A DNA stretch of 64,000 nt, taken from positions 186,001 through 250,000 of the forward strand of contig JAEHOE010000112.1 in NCBI GenBank assembly GCA_016858145.1, given 5' to 3'. Shown piece after piece: positions 45,601 to 58,000 of this stretch (positions within the stretch are counted from its first letter, which is position 1; every line of letters starts with the position of its first letter). The notes beneath the pieces were generated by a model, which saw only the letters and a list, made by a program, of their open reading frames with translations, was not told the origin of the DNA and ran no database searches. The position numbers and the translations under genes were made by a program. Source of the DNA: Edaphochlamys debaryana. Its lineage: Eukaryota > Chlorophyta > Chlorophyceae > Chlamydomonadales.

Positions 45601-48600
45601 GCGGCCAGCTGCAGGCGGGGCAGCACGGCGGAGGCGCGCAGGTGCCCGAAGCGGCCGTGCAGCTCGTAGCAGTGGGCCTGGTAGGTGCAGGGAGGGGAGG
45701 TTGGGGCGAGGACGGTGAGGCATGAGGGCCGTGTGGCGCGCTACTAGGTGCTGGCTGTGGGACCCCGTAGCTTGATTGCTTCTTGGGCAGGCGACCCCGG
45801 GCTCACCTCCAGGCGGGCCCCGCTGTTGGGGCTGGTGTCCACCGTCACCTGGCCGTCCGTGCCGCACACGACAGGCCCCGCCGGCACCAGCACCAGCTCC
45901 TCCCCTCGCCGCGTCCCCACGGGCAGCTGCTGCCCCTCGGCCGCCGGGCAGCACTCCAGCACCAGGTACCGCCGGAACTCGGGCAGCGTGTACGACACCC
46001 TGTCGCTGCCGTACCCGGCCTCACACCCTGCATCAACCAGCAGCTGGCGGCGGCGCAGGCGGTATCCGGGATAGGCCCGTGACGCCAGCTCCGCACCGCC
46101 GCCGCTGCCGTTGCCGCCGCCGCGGAGCTCGAACTCGAAGCCAAAGCGGGGCAGCTCGAACAGCAGCCGCCAGGGCAGGGACTGGGCGCCAGGTTCCGGA
46201 GGTGCTGGTTGGTAGCAGTGGACGAACTGGGGCGCATCCAGCTTGGACAGGAGGGTGTCGGCCAGGGCGCAGCCGCTCAGCAGCACCAGGCGGTCGGTGA
46301 GCTCACCCCAGTGGCGGGAGTGCAGGTCGGCCCAGTGGCGGCGGCGCAGGTGCGGCGGCACGCGGCGGCAGTCGAGCGAAACCCGGCTGGTGCCGGGGCC
46401 GGGGCCGGCACCGGCGCCTGCAGCGGGGGTGCACTGGATGAGGAAGTGGGTGTCGTGCTCCTGGAAGCTGTGCGGCCGCAGCACGATGACGTTAAGCTCC
46501 CTGGGGGGGTGGGGGGGGGACGGTAGAAGAGAGACGACAGAAGGAAGGCACCTCAGCCACAGCATGCTGGACCGGCAGCCTCCCCTTTGCTCCTGACCCA
46601 CCTCTCCAGATACTTAATGCAGCCAGCCAAGCGCCCTGTATGGACAGCAGCCTCGTCCTCCTCCTGCCCACCTGCCACCTCTTTAGGCTACTCCAGCTGG
46701 CAAGCATACCGGCCTGGGCCCCAGTCCCCTTCCCGCCATGCCCTCACCCACCCGCAGCCCCCGTCAGATCCCAGCATACCCCCTCTCCCCCTTTCCCCCC
46801 CCCCCCTTTGCCCCACCTGCACAGCCAGTGGCTGTAGAGCTCCCGCAGGCGCTGCGGCAGCTGCCCCCCCCACTCCCCGCACCCCGCCTCCACGCCCGCA
46901 TCCGGAAGCTCCAGGCGCAGACCCCGGCCGACGTCCAGCTCAGCCACCAGCAGCGTCCGCTTCCGGTGGCCCCACGTCGCGAACTCGTACAGCCGCCCCT
47001 CCACGGGGCGCAGCGAGCACCGCGTGCTGCTCCGGGTGGCCCCCGCCTGGGCGCCGCCGCCGCCGCTGCCGCCGCCCGCCGCCACCTCGAAGCTCCAGGA
47101 CCCGAATACGCGGCCGTACAGGGGGTGCTGCGTCATCTCCCGGGGCAGGCGGCTGGGCGGCCAGCCGTCGAACAGCACGGTGCCGTCCACCAGGTTGAGC
47201 GACACCAGCCGCCCGCCCGGGCCCTCCGCCTCCCAGCACGCGGCGCAGCCCGGCAGCGGCGCCCAGCGCAGGCCGCCCAGGTCGCGGCCCCACAGCACCG
47301 CACCCACGGCGGCCGTGAGGATGTGCGGCCTCCGCGCCGCCGCCCGCACCAGGAAGTCGATCCGTCGCGCCAGCACGCCGCGCGCGCGCAGCTGCAGCGC
47401 CTCGCCCCGCGCCAGCAGCTGCGGGTCCGGGGGCAGGAACACGCGGCCGTGCTGCAGCAGCACCGCCAGCCGCACCAGCGCCCCTGCATCCACCTCCTCG
47501 TCGTCCAGGGCGCCCGAGTCCAGGCTCAGCACCGCCATGGCCCGCCAGGCGCACTGCCGCGCCTGCAGCGCCGCCGCCAGCCGCGCGTCCGCCGCGTGCT
47601 CGTCCAGCTGCGCCTCCAGCTCGTCCGCCACGCGGGCCGTCATGGCGGCGAAGCGGCGCGCCACGGCGCAGCAGGGTGCGTGGAAGGAGGCGAGGTAGGC
47701 GGCCAGGGGGCCCAGCAGCGCCACCGCCTCCTGCTCCCGCGGGGCCGGGTCCAGCGCCTCTGCCAGCGCCGCCAGCTCCGCACACAGCGTGGGCAGCACG
47801 CCGTGCGGCTCCTCGCCCCAGCCGGTGCGCCACAGCGGCTGCGGGAGCTGCTCGTCCGTGAGCGTGCCCATGTGGTACAGCAGCTGCCGTACCAGCACGT
47901 GCACGGCGGGGTGACCCAGCGGCAGCGTGCGCTCGCGCAGGGCCACGCACAGGCGCCAGAGCTGGCGCAGCGGGAAGGCGCGGAGGGAGCCGAAGGCGAG
48001 GAAGGCGGGCTTGTCCAGGCGGGAGGGGCGCTGGTCTGTGGGCAGATGGAGCAGAGAGGTTGGGGAAAGGCAACACATGTGACGGCTTGGCTACCCCCCT
48101 TGCCCTGCCTCCCTCTCCAAGGCCTGCTCTCTGCCCTCCCCACCTTACCTTGCCACGCGATGGCCCAGTTGCCCCGGTCCGCCGGGGGCTCCTCGGGTGT
48201 GTGCAGCGCCCACTGCAGCGCCTCGGCCCCCGCCGGCAGCACCGCCGTGAAGAAGCGCTCCACCTCCACCGCCGGCACGGGCGCAAAGGGGTTGAAGAAC
48301 CCGCCGAAAAGCGCCAGCTGGCTGTCCGCCGCCCCGCCGCTACCCCGCCAGGCCATGCAGGGCGTCAGGCCGTCAGGGTGCCACACGCCGTCGCTGGGGC
48401 CGCTGAACTGCTCCACGTCCCTGGGCCCCACGTCCCTGGTCTGGCGGGGGCGGAGGCTGGACCACAGCTGCACGCGCCCGTCCGTGTCCGCAGCGACGGT
48501 CTGCGAGCACGGCCACAGGTACCGGCGGTCTGCCCGCGCGGAGTTGTAGTGGACGGCGAGGGAGGTGGCCATGCCCTGGACGGCGACGGGGCTGCTGACG

Positions 48601-51178
48601 GCGGCGCCGAGGGGCCGCGGCAGCAGCATCTGCTGACCCAGGAAGCTGGTGCGGGCGAGCGAGCGGAAGAGGGGCGGCATGTGCAGGAAGAAGACCCACA
48701 CGCGGCTGGGCGTGGGGTCCGCCGGCAGGGGCTGGATGACGGCGGTGGGGGCCTGCCGCACGGTCGCCAGCTGTTTCTCCTGGTAGCGCTGCCAGTCCTG
48801 GTTGTGCCGCACCGCCTGGGCCGCCTGCTCCACGTCCGCCCAGTACTGGCCGCCGCCCACCACCCGCCGGAGCTGGTCCAGGTGTGCCTCCAGCCCCGCG
48901 CCCTCGGCCCGCAGTCGGTCCATTTCCGCCCTCACCTCCCTCGCCTGCTCCTGCCGGCGCTGCACCTCCGCCCAGTGCTTGTCCCGCCGCGCCGCAGCGT
49001 CCGCCTGCGCCTGCTCCCACACCTTCCGCAGCCGGGGCTCCGAAGCCGCGAAGGCATTGGCCATCTCGAACGTGGCCTTGCTGCCGCCCTCCCGCAGCGA
49101 GAACAGCTCCCGACCCGGCTGCCCCCGCTGCCGCAGGTAGGCCGCCACCGCCAGCGCCGCGTCCACCGCCTCGCGGTCCGACAGCACCAGGTGCCGCAGG
49201 TCCTTGTACGACAGCGCCACGCCGTACTGCAGCACGATGCCGTACTCCCAGCTGGCGGCCGTGTGGACGAGGCAGTACGCCACCCACACGACCAGCAGCT
49301 CCCGGCTGTGCAGCTCGGCGCGCAGCAGGCCGCCCTCCGCCGCCGCGGCCCTGGCTGCGGGCCCCTCCAGCAGCTGCTGCAGGCGCAGCTGGTAGCCGTC
49401 CACCGCCGCCACCAGGTCCGCCACCTCGGCCTCGCCCAGGCGGTTGTCGGGGCGCTCGAACCCCGCCGCGGCCCGGCGGAACAGCTCCCGCTCCAGGCTG
49501 CACAGCGCCAGGGGGTGCCCCGGGGCGGCGAGGAGGCTCTGCGCGGCCCCGAAGGAGCCGCCCGGCTCCAGCAGGTCCACGGCGCCCAGGTTGTTGGCGG
49601 CGCGCTGGCGGGCGGCCTCCAGCCCGGCCTCCGCGGCGGGGCCCTTGCAGCGCGCGGGCGGCAGGGTGCCGCTGGGCAGGGCGGCCTCGCCCGTCAGGCG
49701 CGGCGAGTCGTCCGCCGGCAGTTCCAGGGCCCGCGCCTGCGCCAGCGCCCGCTGCGCCAGGGCCTCCTCGATGCGGCCGCGGGCGCTGGCGCAGGCGGCC
49801 TCCAGGGCGCCCACGTCGTGGCCCTCGTCCGCCAGCCCCGCGGCCTTGCGGGCGGCGCACTCCAGCATGTGCACCGCGCAGGTCACGGCCTCGGGCAGGG
49901 CCGTGTCGGGGCCGAGCCCCGCCAGCTCGCCCCACAGCAGGCACAGCTCCAGGTGCGGCAGGGCCCAGCGGAGCAGCAGCGCAGGGGGGTTGGCGGGGGC
50001 GCAGCCGGGGGCACAGGACAGGAGCAGCTGCGGGCGAGGCGGTCGGGCAGGCAGGGGGGTAGGCGGGAGAGGTTCCTTGGCACCTAGTTGAGAGCGGACA
50101 GGGCAGCGTGCAGCAGCGTGCACGCCTCGGCTTCTGAGCTACATGGAGGTGGAGCGTCTACCTCCAGGCAGCCTGGGAGGCCAACTCTACGGTTGATGTC
50201 CCCGCCTCACAACCTCCCTCCTCCCCGCCCCCCCCGCCCACCTGCATCACGGCCTGCACCAGCGGCCAGCACGTGTCCCTCACCACGTCGCCGCCCGTGT
50301 GCTGACCCACGTCCGCAAAGCCCCCTCGGGACGTGATGTCCCCCGCCGCCGCCGCCGCCTCGCCCCGCTGCACGGCCCCCACCGCCGCCTCCACGGCCGC
50401 GCGGACGAGCGCGGGCGTGCGCTGGTAGCCCCGGTCCCCCGCCGCCCGCCGCTCCCGGGACCGCGCCACCAGGGCGTGCACCCGCTGCACCAGGCCCCCC
50501 AGGTCGCCGCAGGGCACGCGGCCGCAGCACAGCGTCTGGTGGCCCGCGGAGTCGGCCGTGTGGTGGATGGCGCCGGGGGAGCTGCGGGCGGAAAGGGCGG
50601 GGTGGGAGCGTGTCAAGCGTGCAGGAGGAACGTACGCTTGGCGACTGCAGGGCGCACGTCCCAGCCTGGAGCCCGGCACCCGACCCTCACCTGTGCGCCC
50701 TGAACTCCCAGCCGTCCAGGCACACCAGGTGCAGGGCCAGTGTGCCGGGGTCGGGCTGGATGCTGCCCGGCCCCGGCTCCAGCGCCAGCAGCGCAGCGCC
50801 GTAGTCGGGGAACCAGGTCACGGCCTGGGCGCCCGCGGCCAGCGCCTGGGCGGCGGCGAGGGCGCTGAGGTCGGCTGCCTCCAGGCCCGGCCAGGGGGGC
50901 TCATCGGCATCGGGTGTGTGGCTCGTGTGCTCCAGCTGCTCGAGAGGGGTTGCGGGGGGGCATGAAGGTACCGTGGTCTAGCCCGGGGGACGATGCTGCA
51001 GCCCAGCTGACCCTCTTCCCCACAGGCCCGTCGCAACCCCACCCACCGCGCGTATGAAGCGGCCGATGAGGTCCAGCAGACCTCTGATGCCATCATGGGA
51101 CTGTAGCTGGCTTGGGCTCGCGGTCGGGAAGGCAAAGATGCTGTTCAGGAGGGTTGGGTTTGCCCAGGGGTACTTCCA
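39657..51178 (-). CDS. Giant DUF3638/DUF3645-type protein (putative ubiquitinyl hydrolase-like family)
   Basis: Sixteen exons give about 3,024 residues, a usual size for this family: 51178-51047, 50938-50691, 50581-50242, 50027-48149, 48035-46817, 46500-45807, 45677-44814, 44628-44407, 44228-44055, 43858-43638, 43431-43044, 42945-42713, 42559-42285, 42131-41722, 41584-41463 and 41310-39657. All phases close. Family landmarks in order: GVWHPDGLTPCMAWRG, PRLQLAAL...ALLRQC, the Walker-A-like AQLNMGEGKTRVILPML, LVLVAPEHRLSLLLK, LDESDELLHHR, MAVPYRAAHVPSERSEFAQP, YYYDGLS, GTNDNHRLLPL, then VTFFDEPQ and FDDARCRGADLKL...LGPGTTKDRVMQAAGRLRQLGRGQAL. Function is poorly known; some databases label relatives ubiquitinyl hydrolase 1. 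An in-frame TGA sits at 45512-45510. The 5' end is unresolved and may continue upstream of 51178. Confidence 0.85.
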
Positions 51179-52030
51179 CTGAGGGGGGGTCCGCGATTGA
51201 ATATTGCCCAGGTCCGCCTGAAGCGCTGCCCATACTTACACAGCTACAACTTTGCACAGCACAAGATATATGAGTATACTTGCGCTTGGTCGGGAAACTA
51301 GCTGTGTAAGTTTGGGCTAGCAGCTGGAGCGTCGGATTTCGCGAAGGGGGTCGCACTGCAGACCACTTGGCAGGACGTTGCGAGCGTGTTCGCGCCGATC
51401 TAAGCCGTGGCCCGCACACCGGGATGCTTGCTTAGGCCTCTGGAAGCACTCTTGATGCTGCGAAGGACAAATCGGGCTGGAAAGGACGTGGAACCAGATT
51501 TTTTGGGCCGGAGTGCTTCGGTGGCAGGACCCCTGGGTTTGCCGTCGCCGTGGCATCGCCGCCCCCGCCATCCATGTCTCGCCGCGTTTCCTTACTGACA
51601 CCAACTGCTTCAAGCTACTGTCTACATGATTGTTGCCGCGTATGTGTGCAAGCTACGGGCGTCTACGGGCACCATGGAGAACAAGGGCTGCGACCGAGCG
51701 CCGTCAAAGGCAGAAATAATCTAGTGTTACAGCTTATATGATACATTCTACTTCGTGCATTGACCCAGGTCGGCGTGGTTGAGCGGTCAAGCTGGTCCTT
51801 GGACTTTTCTCAAGTCGGCGGTGTGGTCAAGGTCAAGGTAGAACGAACGGCGTGTCAAAAGAAATAGCTAAGACGTGTCACAGTCAAGTAAAGCTTGTCT
51901 GAGTGGCCGAGAAGCATGGTACCATCGCCGATGTCAGCCGTTAGTCAAGCCGCCCGCCCCTGGTGCAGTGGCCCTGTCCCTTCGACAATGAGTGGGAACA
52001 AGTCAAGAGTTGCTCTGGCGGGAGGGGGAT

Positions 52031-52066
52031 GTATCGGGGGAATATATCCGGTGATCCCCCCGATAC
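52031..52066. repeat. Inverted repeat GTATCGGGGG / CCCCCGATAC
   Basis: Perfect 10-bp arms at 52031-52040 and 52057-52066 with a 16-nt AT-rich loop. TATCCGGTG in the loop recurs as AATCCGGTG just after the right arm. It could form a hairpin or a dimeric protein site in the divergent promoter. Confidence 0.7.
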
Positions 52067-52174
52067 AATCCGGTGCGGGGGTGACGGGTTCGTGTGCATG
52101 CGCGTGTAGCGCGGCATGCCCATGAGCAGCCCCGGAGCAGCCCTTGTCCGCAACCTTGCCACATAGCAATCGGT

Positions 52175-52180
52175 TATATA
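52175..52180 (+). promoter_or_regulatory. TATATA, possible TATA box of WHL copy C
   Basis: TATATA lies within CGGTTATATATTGAGG, 149 bp upstream of the copy C ATG, at a plausible core-promoter distance. Confidence 0.35.
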
Positions 52181-52231
52181 TTGAGGTTGTTGTGAGACTC
52201 CGAGTTGGATAGAAGTCGGGGGCGAGACTTG

Positions 52232-52279
52232 CGCAGAACTCGGCTGCGGAACCCGAGCAGAACTCGGCTGCAGAACCCG
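52232..52279. repeat. 24-bp tandem duplication upstream of WHL copy C
   Basis: GCAGAACTCGGCTGC.GAACCCGA occurs twice head to tail with one base changed (G/A). It ends about 50 bp before the copy C start codon, so it is probably in the 5' UTR. Confidence 0.8.
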
Positions 52280-52328
52280 AACCCTGCTCGACTTGAATTA
52301 GGCGGCTTTTGGTGCTCTGCGACATACG

Positions 52329-53904
52329 ATGGTTAACAAGTTATTGGCAGCTGCAGCCGGCGGTGCGGCTTGCGATGTCCGCTCCTCGCTGGTCGGCATG
52401 GCCGGTGCGGCGGTGCTGGCCAACGCGGGGCGCCACGCGGCCTGGCTGCAGGCGCTCTCGGTGGAGGGGGAGGAGGGGAAGGGGAAGGGGGCGCAGACAC
52501 CTGACTCTGCAGCCCCAGCCCGGCCTCTGCCTGCCCCCAAGCCCCGGCGTGAGGGCACCAGCTCCCCGCCTGGCGGGACCCGGCCTCGCCCGGGCGCTGT
52601 GGCTGCGGCGGCGGCTCTGGCGCTGAGCAACGCCCGGCGGCTGGGGGAGGCATTGGGGGCTGGCGAGGAACTGAAGCAGTGCGCTAGCGAGGAAGCGGCC
52701 CCGAAAGAGTCTCGGACGCTGTGGAAGCCGCATGAAGTTGAGGTGCGTCGCGCTCCACCTGCAAGCACACCACCTTGGGACGTTCCACACGAAGCTGCGA
52801 ACCCTCTTACCTGCTATCGTCACAGATCTTGCTGGCGGCCGTGAAGAAGCTGCCGGCGCGTATGACGCCAAAACACACCATGCAAGTCCTCAAGCAGCTG
52901 GGTGCGTATGCATGTCTCGCCCCCGCCGCCACCCCATGGCTTGCCACTTACCTGCAGTGATACCCTGTGCCCAAAGGGTGGACCGTGAACCCATCCACAA
53001 GGCTACGAGTTCTCAACAAGCTGTTCAGCATTCGCGCCCGGATGCTCCATGGTCGCGACCCCGAGGAAGGTAGATACGGCGGGGGGATGCTAGCGGTTCC
53101 CTGCCCCCCGCTTCGCGCTAAGCCGCACCCGCCGCGGTGTGTACCACAGTGTTGCGGAAACAAAAGTTCAGAAGGGATAACAGCATCACGTACAAGGTGG
53201 GGCAGGCGGTACAGTAGATAGGTAAAGAGGTAGGCGCAGGCGGTGAGGATCTGAGTTGTATTTGTGCAGGCATGGGCCATCAAGGCACTGGAGTCGCTCC
53301 CTGGCGGCCAGGTACAGGCTCGTGGTCTATGCAGGGAGCACGCTGTGACCTCTGGGCGCACAAGAGTTCTGATTACATCGAGCTGCCCCGCCGCTCACAG
53401 GGCACGGCGTACGAGATTGGCGCGGTGTTGCAAGCCGACCCCGCCATTGCTCCCAAGATGGACCTTCGGTATGTAGGCATGTAGGAATGGGGCGAATACG
53501 TGCCCCAGCCATGCAAACTGACAGTGTTTTGCCCTCATGCGCCCAGGATAAACCCGGGGCGCAAGGCAACGCCGCAGTGGATTGTATCCCTGCGGTCTGC
53601 CCTTAAGCCGTGAGTGCGGTGTTCCTAGCGAGTGGTTGACTCGGGAGGTGCTCCGGTGACAACCCGCATGACACTGCAGGGAGAAGGGATTCCGAAATAC
53701 TGGCCTGAAGCGAGGTGGACACATGGTATACACCTATGACCCATTGGTGGGCAGGGCTGCGTGGGCAGGGCTGCGATCCAGCCATGTCACTGACTTGCCC
53801 CGACCCTGCAAGTGGACGCCGCTGCTGCCGCACGCAAGCGGGCCCCCAAGAAGGGCCAGCCGGGGCTGCCGTACCTGGGCAGGCGAAGCAGCAACGCCAA
53901 CTGA
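52329..53904 (+). CDS. WHL family copy C: winged-helix-like protein, unknown function
   Basis: Exons are 52329-52742, 52826-52901, 52977-53069, 53150-53196, 53270-53311, 53401-53468, 53547-53609, 53680-53746 and a last one ending 53904. Blocks are LVGMAGAAVLANAGRHAAWL, ALSNARRLGEAL, LWKPHEVE, LLAAVKKLPARMTP, LRVLNKLFSIRARML, TAYEIGAVLQADPAIAPKMD, GRKATPQWIVSLRSALK, FRNTGLKRGGHMVYTYDP and KGQPGLPYLGRRSSNAN. The W..SLRS.L helix followed by F..TG.KR.G..VY.YDP resembles the recognition helix and wing of forkhead, linker-histone or HARE winged helices; that is inference, suggesting DNA or nucleosome binding. It is open through exon 8. The last exon lacks the CAG acceptor of the other copies: GCAAG precedes it, and using that AG gives the wrong phase. 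So the conserved C-terminus may be lost. Confidence 0.6.
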
Positions 53905-54034
53905 GGGCAGGTGAAGGCAGCCGTAGTAAGGGATGCGCGCGTGAGCATGGCAGGCACTGGGCGGTGCTGCACCTCTACTTACCGCCCAGTGGGTGTCCCG
54001 TGGACAAGAGCTGGTGGAGGCGGGAGGCTGCTAA

Positions 54035-54239
54035 ATGCTATTCACCGCCGATCTGTTCGCCTCCCTGCAGTCGGGCCAGGACCCGCCCGACCCCGCGGCG
54101 GCGGCGCTGGTGGGGGCGCCCCTGGGGCCGGACGGGGCGCCGCTGCCGGGCGCTGCGGGGGCTGCGGGGGGCGGCCCCGCCGAGTCGCTGGTGAACCAGG
54201 CGGCGGTGGAGCTGCTGAGGAGGCTGCCGGGGGTCACAG
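54035..54239 (+). pseudogene. XPF (ERCC4) C-terminal exon fragment, first helix-hairpin-helix exon
   Basis: The frame reads LFTADLFASLQSG, a Pro/Ala linker, then LVNQAAVELLRRLPGVTG and a GT donor at 54240. Family knowledge: XPF ends ...HATAELFEELK..., linker, then ...LLKMPGVN... in its tandem HhH2 domain, which pairs with ERCC1. The match in order and spacing is good. The next XPF exon, present at 60.1-60.2 kb, is missing: DNA after 54239 is unrelated. The nuclease domain is also missing, so this is a captured or duplicated fragment 130 bp behind WHL copy C. Confidence 0.6.
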
Positions 54240-55011
54240 GTGTGTGGGTATGGGAAGGGAGGGGAAGGTAAACGGGGCGGAGGAGCGGGGCGTGGGCCTT
54301 GCTCTCGGACCCCCACGGTGCCCCTTCCTATCTGCCCCTGCAGGAGGGGTATGGCGAACTCAGTCCAGCCCATCACCGTATGCAAGGGGTATATCAATAG
54401 CTCCCTGTGCATGTTGGGAAGGAGCGGTATGCCTGGTATGCCAGCACGGAGCCCGACAGCATGGGTATCGGGACCGGGCGGGGAAGGAGGGGGAGAGGGA
54501 CGAGGAAAGGAAGGAACTTTGTTGGGAGGGGAGGGGAGGTATACACGTATCTCTGCTGAAAGGAGCAAGCAGGAGCAGGAGCAAGCAGGAGGGGTATGCA
54601 TGTTCGACGAGTACAGTGGTAGGACGGCTTGCGTGACGTAAATGGAGGAAGCGGATGAGGTGACGGTGTGGAGGGGCGGACGTGTGAGTCTTACATGCTT
54701 GGCGTTCACGTTGGCAATTCGGGGATTGGCAACGTGTACCACATGGGAGAATGTTGGGGTCGTATGGGAGAGTATGTATTCGACACGGGTAGCACACGAG
54801 GGGGAGGCGGGCATAGCCCCCGCGCAGCACACAAGGGGGAGAGGGCGGAGAGAAGCAGGGGAAGGGGATGTGTTTGACACGGACGGGTACTACAGTGCGA
54901 CTGGAGGTGCTGGACGTTGACTGGAGGCAGAAGCTCCGGACTAGTCCACGTAGTCTCTGCATACAAGAATGTCTTTGAAACACTCACCTGCTTGTTGTTT
55001 GCGACGTTAAC
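54240..55011. other. Intergenic DNA with degenerate GTATG...TTCGAC motifs
   Basis: No gene recognised. Loosely similar stretches recur about every 100-170 bp: GTATGCATGTTCGACGAGTA near 54595, GTATGTATTCGACACGGGTA near 54772, and GATGTGTTTGACACGGACGG near 54866. They look like decayed repeat units. The glycosyltransferase promoter should lie at the right end. Confidence 0.4.
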
Positions 55012-58000
55012 ATGTGGCGCGAACCTGGCAATTCTGCCCACTTCCAACGGCTTCGCTGCCTGACGACTGTGCTCGTGGCACTAGCTTCATTGTGTTCAGC
55101 TAGTCAGCAGCACCCGCCACGACCTGTGCGCTGCGGCGACTATTGCACCATATCTGAGGCCGTTAGCTATGTAGGCCCAATAGACAAGACCTCGGAGCTG
55201 CAGAGTGCTTTGAACAACATTGCGGTGAAGAAGGAGCTCATAATTGCGCACCATGGCGCTTACGATCATGTCTACCAGGCAAGCTCCCGTGGCCATAGTG
55301 GGCGCGTTAGCATGTTTGCGTAACGTGGATTCGGTGGAGGGGAAGTGGTGTCGGACACCTGGGTGGGGCCACACGGTCCAACCGCAGGCCCCCCCGGCCC
55401 CCCCCGCAAACCTGCTCCGCAGTTTCTACACCGCTGGCAGCGCTTCGGCTACGGGCACATCATGATGGTGTTCCCGGACCGCAAGCTCTGCGACCGGTTG
55501 CAGGTGTGTGTGTGGAGAACAGGGAGCGCCTCAGTTGACGGACTCCCAACCTGGTGCCAGGGGCCCCGCACAGACGTGCGCCGTACGTGGGGCCTCAAGT
55601 GCTCCCCGTTTTCCCGCCCGCTGCCATCCTCGCGGTCTTCGCCCGGCTCCTGCTTGTCCACCCTTCCTGCCTTACCCACCCATCCTTCCCCTACCCCTTC
55701 CCGTCCCGACCTCTCGCCCCAGCCCCACTTCACGACGCTGGGGTGCGCCTGGTACGAGGACCACGCGGCCGTGGGCTGGGTGATCGAGCAGAAGGGCCCC
55801 TGCCGCGGCTGCTACGACAAGTGGCTGGCGCACTACACGGGCGCGCGGGTCGTACGGCACGGATACAGCACTATGGTCATGGACACGGACACGGCGCCGC
55901 TGGGGGACCTGTACGGCACCCTCAGCTCGCCGCCGTACAACGAGGTGCAGCTGTGGAACCAGCGCGAGGGCAACACCAACGTCAACGGAGGGTGGGGCTT
56001 GGGGGCGGGCGTAAGGGGCTGCTCGCGCACGCCGAGGCTATAGCCAACTTGAAGCCAGCTTCAAGTGACCAAATCTGGGGGTTACAGCTGGTTACAGCGA
56101 CGGTTTACCGCCTCCTCTTGCCCCCCACACCCTCCCCTCCCCTCCCCCCAGCTTCTACTACGTTCGCAACGCCTCCCGCTCCGGCCCCGTGGCCTACCTG
56201 CTGTACGACAACATACTCAAGAACGTGCGCTGGTGGGTGGAGGGGGATGGGGGAGAGAGCCCCTGCTGTCTGTCCTCCTCCTACGCGCGGGGCTGTGCTG
56301 CGCAGTCCGCTCCACTCGCCCTGCTTCCACCAAAACAAAATCCCAACCCCAACCCCCAATCTCCAATCAACTGCCAACCAACCCCGTCCCCCTCCAGGTT
56401 CGAGGACGCCTCCCCGCTGCGCCGCTCCGTGGGCCTGGCCTCCAACGACTCCTCCTCCGGCCTCATCCCCGGCTTCCTCTGCAACGACCAGTTCTCGCTC
56501 AGCGACAGCGTGCACGGAGCCATCACCGGCACGCCGCAGGTGGGGGGGCGGGGGCGGGGGGCAGGGGCGGGGGGCTAGGCTTGGCAAGGCAGGCTCGCGC
56601 TTCTGCTGGGTCCTGGGTGAGATGGCCTGCACCGAACTTGGGGTTGCAGCTCGCTGTCCTTGCATGACGAGCCCCCTGCCCCCTGCCCCTTCCTTGCTCC
56701 TTGCTCCCTAGCAACCCCCCGCCCCCCACGGCCCCCAACCCCCTGCCCCCCCCAGATCCTCGAGTGCGTGTTCTGGCACCACCCCCGGCGCCGGGAGTCC
56801 CGCTGGGAGGAGCTGCACCAGGAGGTCTACCGCCGCGCGGGGCCGCGGGGGCCCCAGAACGACGGACCCTACGAGCAGCGCATGGTGCGGGGCGGGGGGG
56901 GGGTGGCCAACCTGTCCCCTCTGCGGCCCTACTCCCGCCTCCCCGCTCTGCCCGCCGTGCCGTTCAGCCGCCAGGTTCCATCCGCCTGCTGGGCCCTCAC
57001 CGCCCTCACCTGGATCCCGCACGGCCTGACCCTGTCCACACCCCTCTTCCTCCCTCCCCTCCCCCCCCCACCCCCCCAGTTCCCGGTGCCCGAGTCCCTC
57101 CGCGCCGCTGCCGGCAACGCCCCCCAGGCCCCCGTGGTCACCTCGGAGCTGCGGGTGCCGCACGCAAGGGGCGCCTGGCCGCCCGAGCGTGGGGGCTACC
57201 CCTTCAGCCCGCAGCTGGGGCCGCTGGCGCAGAAGGTGGTGGACATATTCCGGGAAGCAGGTGAGCTGAAGGGGGGTGGGAGGGTGGGGTCCTGGAAGGG
57301 GTCAGGGGTGCTGGAAGCACTCATTTCAACCCCTACGGTAACCTACGCGCACGCCAACGTACGGCACCCACCACTCCCCACACCTCCCTCACCCCGCGCA
57401 GGCGACGACCTGCCCCCCTTCCCCGACCCCAACGACCCCTCCGCCGCCCCCGCCGCCGCCGCCGTGCCCCCCGAGCGCTTCGCCTACCTGCCCTGGTGGC
57501 TGGCCAACACGCACGCGCTGGGGCCCGGCAACGCGGGCGGCGCGGGGTGGTACGCGGACTGGCTGCTGCCGAGGGGCGGCGGTGAAGGCGGAGGCAGTGG
57601 AGGGGCGGCCCAGCTGGGTGCGCTGGTGACGCACCTGCACGCGGGGCTGGCGGCGGGGGACTTCGCCAAGCTGGTGGATGGGGGGGGGGGGGCGGGGCGG
57701 AGATGAGCAGGAGGGAAGAAGAAACTAGGGAGAGGGGAGAGGTTAGGGAGTGGGGGAGGTGGAAGACCGCTGGGACGGGGAGAGGACAGGGAAGCTGGGA
57801 TACGGGACGGAGCATCAAGGGGGAGCACGTCCTCGCCTTGAGCCTGCCCCCTACCCCCTCACCCCCACCCCCCCCATAGGTCCACATGACCATGGAGGTG
57901 CCGTACGGCTGGGACTACGACCTGGCCCTGCGCCTGGACCCCCGCCACCCCCCCTACCTGGCCACGGAGGCGGGCGGGGGGGCGCACGTGCCCCCCCTGC

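Larger units (their letters stand above)
51179..52328. other. Divergent intergenic region between the DUF3638 gene and WHL copy C
   Basis: 1.15 kb upstream of both divergent genes, much lower in GC than the genes. It holds a 10-bp-stem hairpin (52031-52066), a TATATA (52175) and a 24-bp tandem repeat (52232-52279). Part of the DUF3638 5' exon(s) may lie here. No other gene was seen. Confidence 0.5.

Noticed and set aside
51897..51960. tRNA-like 5' sequence (GTCTGAGTGGCCGAG), resembling the start of a Ser/Leu tRNA
   Set aside because: No anticodon arm, variable arm or GGTTCRAAYCC T-arm follows.
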